Assembly (NCBI GenBank): GCA_001751155.1
Contig: MAXR01000196.1
Span: forward strand, 1-5,962
Length of the DNA stretch: 5,962 bases
Origin: Desulfuromonadales bacterium C00003068
Lineage (GTDB): Bacteria; Desulfobacterota; Desulfuromonadia; Desulfuromonadales; Desulfuromonadaceae
Direction: 5' to 3'
Below the pieces are notes generated by a model. The model ran no database searches, was not told the DNA's origin, and saw only the letters and a list, made by a program, of their open reading frames with translations. Every line of letters begins with the position of its first letter. Within the stretch, counting starts at the first letter, position 1. Made by a program: the position numbers and the translations under genes. Below are positions 1 to 5,325 of the stretch, one piece after another.

Positions 1-854
1 TTGCAATACTCGCTGAACTAGATCGCGCTGGTCTGATTCATCGTAATCTACCAACCGTACATTCTGCAACGATGGGCGAGGCGATTGACCAGTGGGATGT
101 GGTTGCTTCAAACGATCCACAAGTTCGTAGACGCTATCTTGCTGCACCGGGGCGCAAAACATGTTTGCAACCCTTTGCCCAAGAAATGCTGTGGGACGAT
201 CTCGATCTTGATCGTGAAGCGGGTTGTATCCGTCAGCAGAAAGATGCTTACAGTCAAGATGGTGGTTTAGCCGTTCTCTATGGCAACTTGGCTCCCGAGG
301 GATGCATTGTGAAGACGGCTGGAGTGGATGAATCGGTATGGACCTTTACTGGGCCCGCACGAATTTTTGAGAGTCAGGATGACGCCATTGATGGAATTCT
401 TGGCGATCAAGTCAAAGCGGGTGATGTGGTACTGATCCGCTACGAAGGTCCAAAGGGTGGACCTGGTATGCAAGAGATGCTTTATCCAACCAGCTATTTA
501 AAATCCAAGGGATTAGGGAAAAGCTGTGCTTTGGTAACGGATGGTCGCTTTTCGGGTGGAACTTCAGGGCTGTCAATTGGTCATGTTTCCCCTGAATCAG
601 CCGAGGGCGGCACTATGGCCTTAGTTGAAAATGGCGACCGCGTCGTGATTGATATCCCGAATCGTGTTCTTCGAATAGATGTGAGCGATCAAGAGATTGC
701 ACAACGGCGTACTGCCATGCTGGCAAAAGGGGATAAGGCTTGGCAGCCAAAATCACGTCAGCGCGAGGTTAGTCGGGCACTGCAAACTTATGCCGCTACC
801 ACTACAAGTGCTTCACGTGGCGCAGTACGCGATATTGAACAACTGAAAAAGTAA
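1..854 (+). CDS. ilvD: Dihydroxyacid dehydratase, C-terminal part (5' end outside window)
   Basis: This enzyme dehydrates 2,3-dihydroxyisovalerate and 2,3-dihydroxy-3-methylvalerate to the 2-keto acids that precede valine and isoleucine. It acts in the cytoplasm and needs an Fe-S cluster. The frame is open from base 3 with no stop, so the gene enters from upstream; 283 codons precede the TAA at 852-854. The ATG at 72 is internal: the codons before it ([22 protein letters not shown]) already read as IlvD. The IlvD/Edd signature [14 protein letters not shown] starts at 441 and [11 protein letters not shown] at 537; its Ser (552-554) matches the proposed catalytic serine of the family. The Fe-S cysteines lie in the missing N-terminal half. 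The segments [14 protein letters not shown] and [18 protein letters not shown], and the tail ending [15 protein letters not shown], resemble E. coli IlvD (about 616 aa) more than the shorter class I recall from Geobacter. ilvB follows after 72 bases. Confidence 0.96.
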   Translation, partial: AILAELDRAGLIHRNLPTVHSATMGEAIDQWDVVASNDPQVRRRYLAAPGRKTCLQPFAQEMLWDDLDLDREAGCIRQQKDAYSQDGGLAVLYGNLAPEGCIVKTAGVDESVWTFTGPARIFESQDDAIDGILGDQVKAGDVVLIRYEGPKGGPGMQEMLYPTSYLKSKGLGKSCALVTDGRFSGGTSGLSIGHVSPESAEGGTMALVENGDRVVIDIPNRVLRIDVSDQEIAQRRTAMLAKGDKAWQPKSRQREVSRALQTYAATTTSASRGAVRDIEQLKK

Positions 855-869
855 TTCTACATTTTGATT

Positions 870-878
870 TGTTATAAT
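870..878 (+). promoter_or_regulatory. Candidate extended -10 promoter upstream of ilvB
   Basis: The short ilvD-ilvB gap contains TGTTATAAT, which is a consensus TATAAT hexamer (873-878) preceded by the TG of an extended -10 element. No convincing -35 hexamer lies 16-18 bases upstream, where the ilvD stop codon sits; extended -10 promoters can work without one. Transcription would start near 885 and give ilvB a leader of about 40 bases. AT-rich gaps produce such matches by chance, so this is only a candidate for internal transcription of ilvBN. Confidence 0.35.
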
Positions 879-908
879 TTTTAATTGCGACAATCCAGCT
901 TTAGTACT

Positions 909-920
909 GGAGGAGGAGGG
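909..920 (+). promoter_or_regulatory. Repeated Shine-Dalgarno that fixes the ilvB GTG start
   Basis: The purine run GGAGGAGGAGGG offers several overlapping anti-16S matches. The copies end about 6-13 bases before GTG at 927, which supports that non-ATG codon as the ilvB start. The first copy partly overlaps a small inverted repeat (TCCAG 894-898, CTGGA 907-911), but the later copies stay free. Confidence 0.75.
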
Positions 921-926
921 TGAACG

Positions 927-2621
927 GTGAAAAAAACAGGATCTCAGATTTTACTTGAATGCCTGCGTTTGGAAGGGGTTGAAACCATTTTTGGTTATCC
1001 CGGCGGCACAGTTATTAACATTTATGATGATTTAATGGATTCTCCAATTCATCACATTTTGAATCGTCATGAGCAAGCGGCTGTTCATGCTGCGGATGCC
1101 TATGCTCGTGTTACCGGTGAAGTAGGTGTTGCTCTCGCAACGAGTGGTCCCGGTGCAACCAATACCGTCACTGGTATCGCAACAGCGTATATGGATTCAA
1201 TTCCAATGGTTATTATTTGCGGTCAGGTTCCCACACCTTTGATCGGTAATGATGCGTTTCAAGAAGCTGACATGATAGGCATAACTCGTCCTGTCACCAA
1301 ACATAACTATTTAGTTCGCGATGTTAAAGATCTTGCTCGCATTATGAAACAAGCATTTTATATTGCTCGAACTGGGCGTCCAGGACCTGTCCTCGTTGAC
1401 TTACCTAAAGATGTTCAGATGGATTCAGCTGTTTTTGAATATCCTGAAACAGTTGAGTTGCGTGGCTACAAACCGACAATTAGTGCCAATCCTCGTCAAC
1501 TGAAGAAAGCTATTCAGATGATTATGGAAGCGCGCAAGCCAGTTCTTTATGTTGGTGGTGGCGCGACACTTTCTGACGTTTCTGAAGATCTCTTGGCATT
1601 TGCTGAAATGATTCAAGCGCCTGTGACAACAACACTGATGGGGATGGCGAGTTTTCCTCAAACACATCCATTATCCGTTGGTATGCTTGGAATGCACGGG
1701 ACATTCTATGCCAATATGGCAGTAACCGACTCCGATCTCCTTATTGCTCTTGGCGCACGTTTTGATGATCGAGTAACGGGTAAAATTGCTACATTTGCTC
1801 CCCATGCAAAAATTATCCATGTTGATATTGATCCAACGTCCATCAAGAAAAATGTTCGTGTCGACCTTCCTTTGGTTGGCATGTTGCAAGATGTTTTGCC
1901 TCGCCTCAATGAAGGTTTGCAAGAGAAGCGTGAAGAACTCGCTGAGGTTGTTGAGGCGACACAGGGGTGGCGCGAGCAGATTGCTCAATGGAAAGAGCAA
2001 CATCCTATGGCTTATAAACAAACCAAGACAACGATTAAGCCACAGTATGTCATCGAGAAACTACGTGAACTGACAGACGATGATGCTATTATCACCACTG
2101 AAGTTGGCCAACATCAGATGTGGACGGCGCAGTTTTTCGATTTCATTCAGCCTCGTACCTTTGTTACTTCGGGTGGCTTAGGGACTATGGGCTTTGGTCT
2201 GCCGGCAGCATTGGGTGCCCAAGCGGCATTCCCCGAGCGTCAAGTGATCGATATTTCAGGTGATGGATCATTTCAAATGAACTCACAAGAACTTGCGACC
2301 CTAGTTCAATACCGTTTGCCTGTCAAAATTGTTATTTTAAATAATAACTTTCTTGGTATGGTTCGTCAGTGGCAACAGTTGTTTTTTGATAAGCGCTACA
2401 GTCAAACTTGCATGGAACTCCCCATCGATTTCGTCAAATTAGCTGAAGCGTATGGTGCAACAGGCTTACGAGCAACGAAACCCGAAGAGGTTGAGGCGAT
2501 GATTAAAAAGGGTCTAGAAACTCCCGGTCCTGTCATCATGGAATTTAAAGTAGCTCGTGAAGAAAATGTGCTGCCAATGGTTCCTGCTGGTGCTGGTTTG
2601 AATGAGATGGTGTTGGTTTAA
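927..2621 (+). CDS. ilvB: Acetohydroxyacid (acetolactate) synthase, large catalytic subunit
   Basis: This is the ThDP- and FAD-dependent enzyme that condenses two pyruvates to acetolactate, or pyruvate with 2-ketobutyrate to acetohydroxybutyrate, the first common step to valine, leucine and isoleucine. At 564 aa it has normal family length. The N-terminal ThDP-binding domain (about 1-170) carries FGYPGG and the catalytic glutamate E49 in [15 protein letters not shown]. The central FAD-contacting domain (about 190-330) contains the [10 protein letters not shown] segment. The C-terminal ThDP domain has the cofactor motif GDGSFQMN (G445-D446-G447) followed by [13 protein letters not shown] (N472-N474). 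The start is GTG, supported by a strong repeated ribosome binding site. The partner subunit gene ilvN lies 117 bases downstream in the same direction. No frameshift or missing key residue is seen. Oxalyl-CoA decarboxylase or a catabolic AlsS is unlikely given the adjacent ilvN and the IlvB-type motifs. Confidence 0.97.
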   Translation: MKKTGSQILLECLRLEGVETIFGYPGGTVINIYDDLMDSPIHHILNRHEQAAVHAADAYARVTGEVGVALATSGPGATNTVTGIATAYMDSIPMVIICGQVPTPLIGNDAFQEADMIGITRPVTKHNYLVRDVKDLARIMKQAFYIARTGRPGPVLVDLPKDVQMDSAVFEYPETVELRGYKPTISANPRQLKKAIQMIMEARKPVLYVGGGATLSDVSEDLLAFAEMIQAPVTTTLMGMASFPQTHPLSVGMLGMHGTFYANMAVTDSDLLIALGARFDDRVTGKIATFAPHAKIIHVDIDPTSIKKNVRVDLPLVGMLQDVLPRLNEGLQEKREELAEVVEATQGWREQIAQWKEQHPMAYKQTKTTIKPQYVIEKLRELTDDDAIITTEVGQHQMWTAQFFDFIQPRTFVTSGGLGTMGFGLPAALGAQAAFPERQVIDISGDGSFQMNSQELATLVQYRLPVKIVILNNNFLGMVRQWQQLFFDKRYSQTCMELPIDFVKLAEAYGATGLRATKPEEVEAMIKKGLETPGPVIMEFKVAREENVLPMVPAGAGLNEMVLV

Positions 2622-2738
2622 CGGTGTTTGCTTCAGAGTAATGAAGTGACTGTTTTGACCCATTGTGAATGATTGAAAGTTTATCAGGGGCTGTGTTGAA
2701 GTGGCCTAGCTTTTTGACTCCCCTAAGGAGAGTGTTGT

Positions 2739-3236
2739 ATGAAGCATACAATATCAGTTTTAGTTGAAAATGAATTCGGTGTGTTGCCGCGAGTTTCTGG
2801 ATTGTTTTCAGGGCGCGGATTTAATATTGATAGTCTTTCGGTGGCTCCAACACTTGATCCAACGATTTCGCGCATGACCATTGTTACCAGTGGAGATGAT
2901 CGGATTTTGGAGCAGGTGAGTAAGCAACTTAATAAACTGATTGATGTTATTAAGGTTATTGATTTTACCGAACAGGAATATGTTGAACGTGAGATGGTGA
3001 TGGTTAAAGTTGCTGCTGAAGCTGAATCACGCGCTGAAGTGTTACGCATTGTTGATATCTTTCGTGCCAAGGTTGTTGATGTAACTGCTCGTTCCTATTC
3101 GGTTGAAGCCACTGGAACCCCTGAGAAGTTGAATGCTTTGATCGAAATGCTGCGGCCCCTTGGTCTTAAAGAACTTGTCCGTTCTGGTCCTATTGTTTTA
3201 GGTCGGGGCGCTAAGGCATGGAAGAGTGCCGAGTAA
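2739..3236 (+). CDS. ilvN: Acetohydroxyacid synthase, small regulatory subunit
   Basis: This subunit binds IlvB, raises its activity and confers feedback inhibition, usually by valine. It is 165 aa, the normal length for the short one-ACT-domain form (E. coli IlvH type). The ACT domain spans about residues 4-75 (ISVLVENEFGVLPRVSGLFSGRGFNIDSL). N11, G14 and N29 fall at the same positions as the valine-site residues of E. coli IlvH, so valine sensitivity is a reasonable inference. The C-terminal ALS_ss_C domain covers about 83-158 (VEREMVMVKV through LVRSGPIVLGRG). ATG at 2739 is preceded by AAGGAG at 2725-2730 with an 8-base spacer. ilvC, which in Geobacter-type loci would follow, is not present; the next gene is psd after 173 bases. 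The gene could equally be named ilvH. Confidence 0.96.
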   Translation: MKHTISVLVENEFGVLPRVSGLFSGRGFNIDSLSVAPTLDPTISRMTIVTSGDDRILEQVSKQLNKLIDVIKVIDFTEQEYVEREMVMVKVAAEAESRAEVLRIVDIFRAKVVDVTARSYSVEATGTPEKLNALIEMLRPLGLKELVRSGPIVLGRGAKAWKSAE

Positions 3237-3349
3237 TTCTTTTAGCTAGTAGATGCTGGGTTGCTTCTGGATATCAATTTCTATTTAAAAATAGATGTTT
3301 TTAGCCAGCCTTTACTGTGATATACCAACGAGTATTGATTTATGAACAT

Positions 3350-3393
3350 GATAGGGGATGAGTTTTTGTCCCCTATCTCTCTTTTCCTCTTTT
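3350..3393 (+). terminator. Candidate intrinsic terminator between ilvN and psd
   Basis: GATAGGGGA (3350-3358) and TCCCCTATC (3369-3377) form a perfect 9-base-pair stem around a 10-base loop. The stem is followed by a pyrimidine-rich tract (3378-3393) with two runs of four T interrupted by C. The stem is strong, but the T tract is imperfect and starts late, so termination may be partial. It lies just before the psd start at 3410, so it could act as an attenuator between the ilv genes and the lipid genes. The rest of the 3237-3409 gap shows only weak AT-rich hairpins and no gene. Confidence 0.5.
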
Positions 3394-3409
3394 CAACAGG
3401 TGCAATGCG

Positions 3410-4054
3410 ATGCGAAATAAGAATCAACCTATTGCGGTAGAAGGTTACCCTTTTATTGGCCTTTTTGCTTTTATAACAGTTGTATTTGCCTTGTTGGAGT
3501 GGAGTTTTTTTGCCGTCATCTTTCTTTCTTTGACTCTGTTTACGGTTTATTTTTTTCGTAATCCAGACAGGACTGTTCCTCAGGGTGATGATCTGGTGAT
3601 CTCACCAGCCGATGGAAAAGTTGTTTTTGTTGATTTAGTTCAAGAAGATCGTTTTCTTAACGAACAAGTATTGAAAATCAGTGTTTTTATGTCCGTTTTT
3701 AACGTTCATGTTAACCGTGTCCCATGCTCAGGTAAGGTTGTTGACCAATTTTACAATAAGGGCCAATTTGTTAATGCTGCACTGGATAAAGCAAGCATTG
3801 AAAATGAGCAAGGTGGCATGGTGATTGAGACTGCTGCTGGGAAAAAACTATTGGTGGTGCAAATTGCAGGGCTGATTGCTCGCCGTATTGTCACGTATCC
3901 TGTCGTTGGCGACGTGTTAGAGCGTGGTCAGCGCTATGGCTTAATCCGTTTTGGTTCAAGGGTAGATGTGTATCTACCTAAAGATGCTGAGACAGATATT
4001 AAACTCGGTGATCGTTGTGTCGCCGGAGAAACCGTATTAGGTCGTCTCGTATGA
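3410..4054 (+). CDS. psd: Phosphatidylserine decarboxylase proenzyme (short form)
   Basis: This enzyme decarboxylates phosphatidylserine to phosphatidylethanolamine at the inner membrane, using a pyruvoyl group made by self-cleavage. The product has 214 aa, fitting the short Psd class (about 210-220 aa) rather than the roughly 300-aa E. coli form. Two hydrophobic segments at about 15-29 and 33-49 anchor the N-terminus. Conserved motifs follow: FFRNPDR (48-54), SPADGKV with D68, and FNVHVNRVP with H100. RFGSR carries G182-S183 (Ser codon 3956-3958), the expected cleavage site: S183 becomes the pyruvoyl group of a small alpha chain of about 32 residues. D68, H100 and S183 match the Asp-His-Ser set proposed for self-cleavage in the family. 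The start is ATG at 3410 with only a weak ribosome site (ACAGG 3396-3400); the nearby ATG at 3405 is out of frame. The stop overlaps the pssA start. Confidence 0.95.
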   Translation: MRNKNQPIAVEGYPFIGLFAFITVVFALLEWSFFAVIFLSLTLFTVYFFRNPDRTVPQGDDLVISPADGKVVFVDLVQEDRFLNEQVLKISVFMSVFNVHVNRVPCSGKVVDQFYNKGQFVNAALDKASIENEQGGMVIETAAGKKLLVVQIAGLIARRIVTYPVVGDVLERGQRYGLIRFGSRVDVYLPKDAETDIKLGDRCVAGETVLGRLV

Positions 4055-4809
4055 GAAAAAGTCCACAACAGCGTAGAGAAAGCCTGAAAAAAGGGGTTTA
4101 TATCCTGCCGAACCTCGTAACGTCTGGAAGCTTGTTTGCTGGTTTTTATGGCATTGTTTCAAGTATGAATGGTCGATACGATATTGCAGCTTGGTTTATC
4201 TTCATCTCTGCTGTGTTGGATGCTTTAGATGGTAAAGTTGCTCGAATGACTAACACCACCAGTCAGTTTGGTGTCGAGTATGATTCCTTGGCTGACCTTG
4301 TTTCTTTTGGTGTGGCTCCGGCGATCTTAATGTATTCGTGGGCATTACAGCCATTTGGTAAGCTTGGTTGGTTGGCAGCATTTCTTTATGTTGTGTGTGG
4401 GGCGTTGCGTTTGGCACGTTTCAATGTTCAGGTTGAAACAGTTGGTTCGAAGCACTTTATCGGCCTACCGATTCCCGCTGCGGCAAGTATGGTCGGTGCC
4501 TGTGTCCTGCTCTTTTACCACTTAGGTGGATCGGGCACGATTCGCATGGTATCGGTATTGATATTGATCTACTGTCTCGCTGTTTTGATGGTGAGCAATG
4601 TTCCGTATTATTCTTTTAAAGACCCTGAATTATTTAAAAGACGTCCGTTTGGCATGCTAGTTTTGGCAGTAGTGTTAATTATTGTCATTGTTGCTCAACC
4701 AGAGCTGATGTTTTTCTTGATATTTTTAAGTTATATTATGTTTAGTCCTGTTATTGCGCTGGTGGCCTATTTGCGCAAGCGAAGGCAGGAAAAAGTTTCA
4801 GAGGCCTAA
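4051..4809 (+). CDS. pssA: CDP-diacylglycerol-serine O-phosphatidyltransferase (phosphatidylserine synthase)
   Basis: This integral membrane enzyme transfers the phosphatidyl group from CDP-diacylglycerol to L-serine, making phosphatidylserine, the substrate of the Psd encoded just upstream. I place the start at ATG 4051, giving 252 aa. It overlaps the psd stop as ATGA, which suggests translational coupling, and the upstream in-frame ATG at 4015 would add 12 arginine-rich residues out of psd coding sequence. The CDP-alcohol phosphatidyltransferase motif DxxDGxxAR-x8-GxxxDxxxD is complete, with D57, D60, G61, R65, G74, D78 and D82. Multiple hydrophobic segments follow, including about 83-100, 108-121, 140-156 and several between 170 and 240; the C-terminus is basic (LRKRRQE). 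This is the membrane type II PssA (Bacillus-like), not the E. coli phospholipase-D-like type. Phosphatidylglycerophosphate synthase shares the motif, but the pairing with psd favours PssA. Confidence 0.93.
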   Translation: MRKSPQQRRESLKKGVYILPNLVTSGSLFAGFYGIVSSMNGRYDIAAWFIFISAVLDALDGKVARMTNTTSQFGVEYDSLADLVSFGVAPAILMYSWALQPFGKLGWLAAFLYVVCGALRLARFNVQVETVGSKHFIGLPIPAAASMVGACVLLFYHLGGSGTIRMVSVLILIYCLAVLMVSNVPYYSFKDPELFKRRPFGMLVLAVVLIIVIVAQPELMFFLIFLSYIMFSPVIALVAYLRKRRQEKVSEA

Positions 4810-4836
4810 ACTAAATCTATTGAGAACGAAAAAACA

Positions 4837-4856
4837 CATCAAACTCTATTTTGATG
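4837..4856 (-). terminator. Hairpin with T run on the minus strand
   Basis: CATCAAA (4837-4843) and TTTGATG (4850-4856) form a 7-base-pair stem with a 6-base loop just after pssA. Six A residues lie at 4829-4834 on the left. Read on the minus strand the stem is therefore followed by TGTGTTTTTT, the shape of an intrinsic terminator for leftward transcription. On the + strand the following bases are not T-rich, so it would be a poor pssA terminator. No minus-strand gene that needs it is visible. Confidence 0.3.
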
Positions 4857-4867
4857 CGACTGTTTAT

Positions 4868-4898
4868 TTGACTTAACTTTGATAGCTGTGTTTATGTT
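4868..4898 (+). promoter_or_regulatory. Candidate promoter for the T-box leader and leuA
   Basis: TTGACT (4868-4873) is a good -35 match. A weaker -10 lies in TTTATGTT, either TTTATG (4891-4896, 17-base spacer) or TATGTT (4893-4898, 19-base spacer). Transcription would begin near 4903-4906, just before the base of T-box Stem I (about 4916), which is where a T-box transcript should start. The position supports the call; the -10 is poor. Confidence 0.4.
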
Positions 4899-5095
4899 GT
4901 CTTACGTTAAGTAAAAGTGATGAAGAGGAGTAGTAAGCTTAAATCCTGTTTGAGAGAGCTGGCGGTTGGTGCAAGTCAGTACAGGTAAAAGCTGAACTCG
5001 CCTTGGAACTGCAATAGTGAACCTAAGTAGCTATTGTCGTGAGCCTGCGTTAAGGGATGTTATTGAGGGCTCTAATTGTTTGATGGAGCTGAAAC

Positions 5096-5134
5096 AGGGT
5101 GGTACCGCGGAGTATTCAACAGGCCTTCGCCCCT
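5096..5134 (+). promoter_or_regulatory. T-box antiterminator
   Basis: The T-box core AGGGTGGTACCGCG (5096-5109) matches the family consensus. AGGG (5096-5099) pairs with CCCT (5131-5134) and GCG (5107-5109) with CGC (5128-5130), leaving the bulge TGGTACC. The TGGT in the bulge is the part expected to pair with the NCCA end of uncharged tRNA-Leu. The right arm is shared with the terminator, so only one structure can form. Confidence 0.92.
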
Positions 5135-5165
5135 GATCTATTGGGGGTGGAGGCCTGTTTTTTTT
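5118..5165 (+). terminator. Regulated intrinsic terminator of the leuA T-box
   Basis: AACAGGCCT (5118-5126) pairs perfectly with AGGCCTGTT (5151-5159), and the stem continues inward through CCCC (5130-5133) with GGGG (5144-5147). T runs from 5158 to 5165. This is a strong intrinsic terminator that forms when charged tRNA-Leu is abundant and blocks transcription into leuA. It consumes bases 5128-5134 needed by the antiterminator. Confidence 0.93.
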
Positions 5166-5211
5166 ATGTCGTACGTATTTAATCCGCAACAGAAGTGAAA
5201 GGAGTAGTGCT

Positions 5212-5325
5212 GTGGAATCTGACCTAGGTGGTCTAGTCTTATTGTCGCAATATGGTAAAATAACCATCTGTTCCAGCGCTATTTTGGTTGCGGAGCATAA
5301 ACTTTTTGGAGGGTTTTATGTCTGA
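5212..5325 (+). CDS. Possible Leu-rich small ORF between T-box and leuA (37 aa)
   Basis: AAAGGAG (5198-5204) lies 7 bases before GTG at 5212. This opens a 37-codon frame that begins [16 protein letters not shown] and stops at TGA 5323-5325, inside the first codons of leuA in a different frame. Codons 5, 8, 10 and 11 are leucine (CTA, CTA, TTA, TTG). It lies beyond the T-box terminator, so it would be made only on read-through transcripts. It could be a leader peptide coupling leuA translation to leucine supply, or a chance frame. I recognise no family. The ribosome site is the main support, and the frame has not been tested for conservation. Confidence 0.3.
   Translation: MESDLGGLVLLSQYGKITICSSAILVAEHKLFGGFYV
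5253..5261 (+). promoter_or_regulatory. Weak candidate extended -10 downstream of the T-box
   Basis: TGGTAAAAT is an extended -10 with one mismatch from TATAAT (hexamer 5256-5261). No good -35 is found at the right distance. If active, it would start transcripts near 5268 that bypass the T-box terminator and give leuA a basal level of expression. The sequence alone gives weak support. Confidence 0.2.

Larger units (their letters stand above)
4916..5165 (+). promoter_or_regulatory. Leucine-specific T-box riboswitch leader of leuA
   Basis: This RNA leader binds uncharged tRNA-Leu and then lets transcription continue into leuA. The base of Stem I shows a K-turn: AGT (4916-4918) pairs with ACT (5008-5010), a 3-base bulge follows, and GA (4922-4923) faces GA (5006-5007). 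GAGG (4925-4928) pairs with CCTT (5001-5004). The specifier loop has AGTA on the left (4932-4935) and GAACTCG on the right (4994-5000), giving specifier CUC, leucine, at 4997-4999. AGCTT/AAGCT (4936-4940/4989-4993) and CCTGT/ACAGG (4945-4949/4981-4985) extend Stem I. The apical motifs AGAGAG and GGTGCAAG are present, with GCTGG/TCAGT closing the head. CAATAG/CTATTG (5012-5017/5031-5036) and GAGCC/GGCTC (5041-5045/5068-5072) probably belong to the Stem II/IIA-B region. The T-box sequence and the terminator follow. Every canonical part is recognisable. Confidence 0.95.

Noticed and set aside
894..911. Inverted repeat TCCAG/CTGGA touching the ilvB ribosome site
   Set aside because: Only 5 bp, and downstream copies of the Shine-Dalgarno repeat remain unpaired, so it is unlikely to gate translation.
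1425..2073. Several overlapping open frames on both strands inside ilvB
   Set aside because: All are shadows of ilvB, whose frame carries continuous family motifs.
2655..2685. Promoter-like TTGACC followed by TTTATC in the ilvB-ilvN gap
   Set aside because: The -10 matches only three of six bases and the spacer is 19; in an AT-rich gap this is not above chance.
2686..2724. AGGGG/CCCCT inverted repeat just before the ilvN ribosome site
   Set aside because: The stem is only 5 bp with a 29-base loop and no T run, too weak to call a terminator or a translational control element.
3255..3309. Nested AT-rich hairpins (GCTGG/CCAGC and CTATTT/AAATAG) after ilvN
   Set aside because: Short stems with a long outer loop; the T run is inside the structure rather than after it. 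Not a convincing terminator.
5207..5227. Alternative mini-ORF from GTG 5207 (six codons, two Leu)
   Set aside because: Only 2 bases separate it from the AAAGGAG site, too short for initiation; GTG 5212 is better placed.
5031..5267. Minus-strand open frame of 78 codons across the T-box
   Set aside because: It is antisense to the T-box terminator and antiterminator, has low-complexity composition (KKNRPPPPIDQGRRP is the complement of the terminator region) and resembles no known family. The RNA structure explains the sequence.
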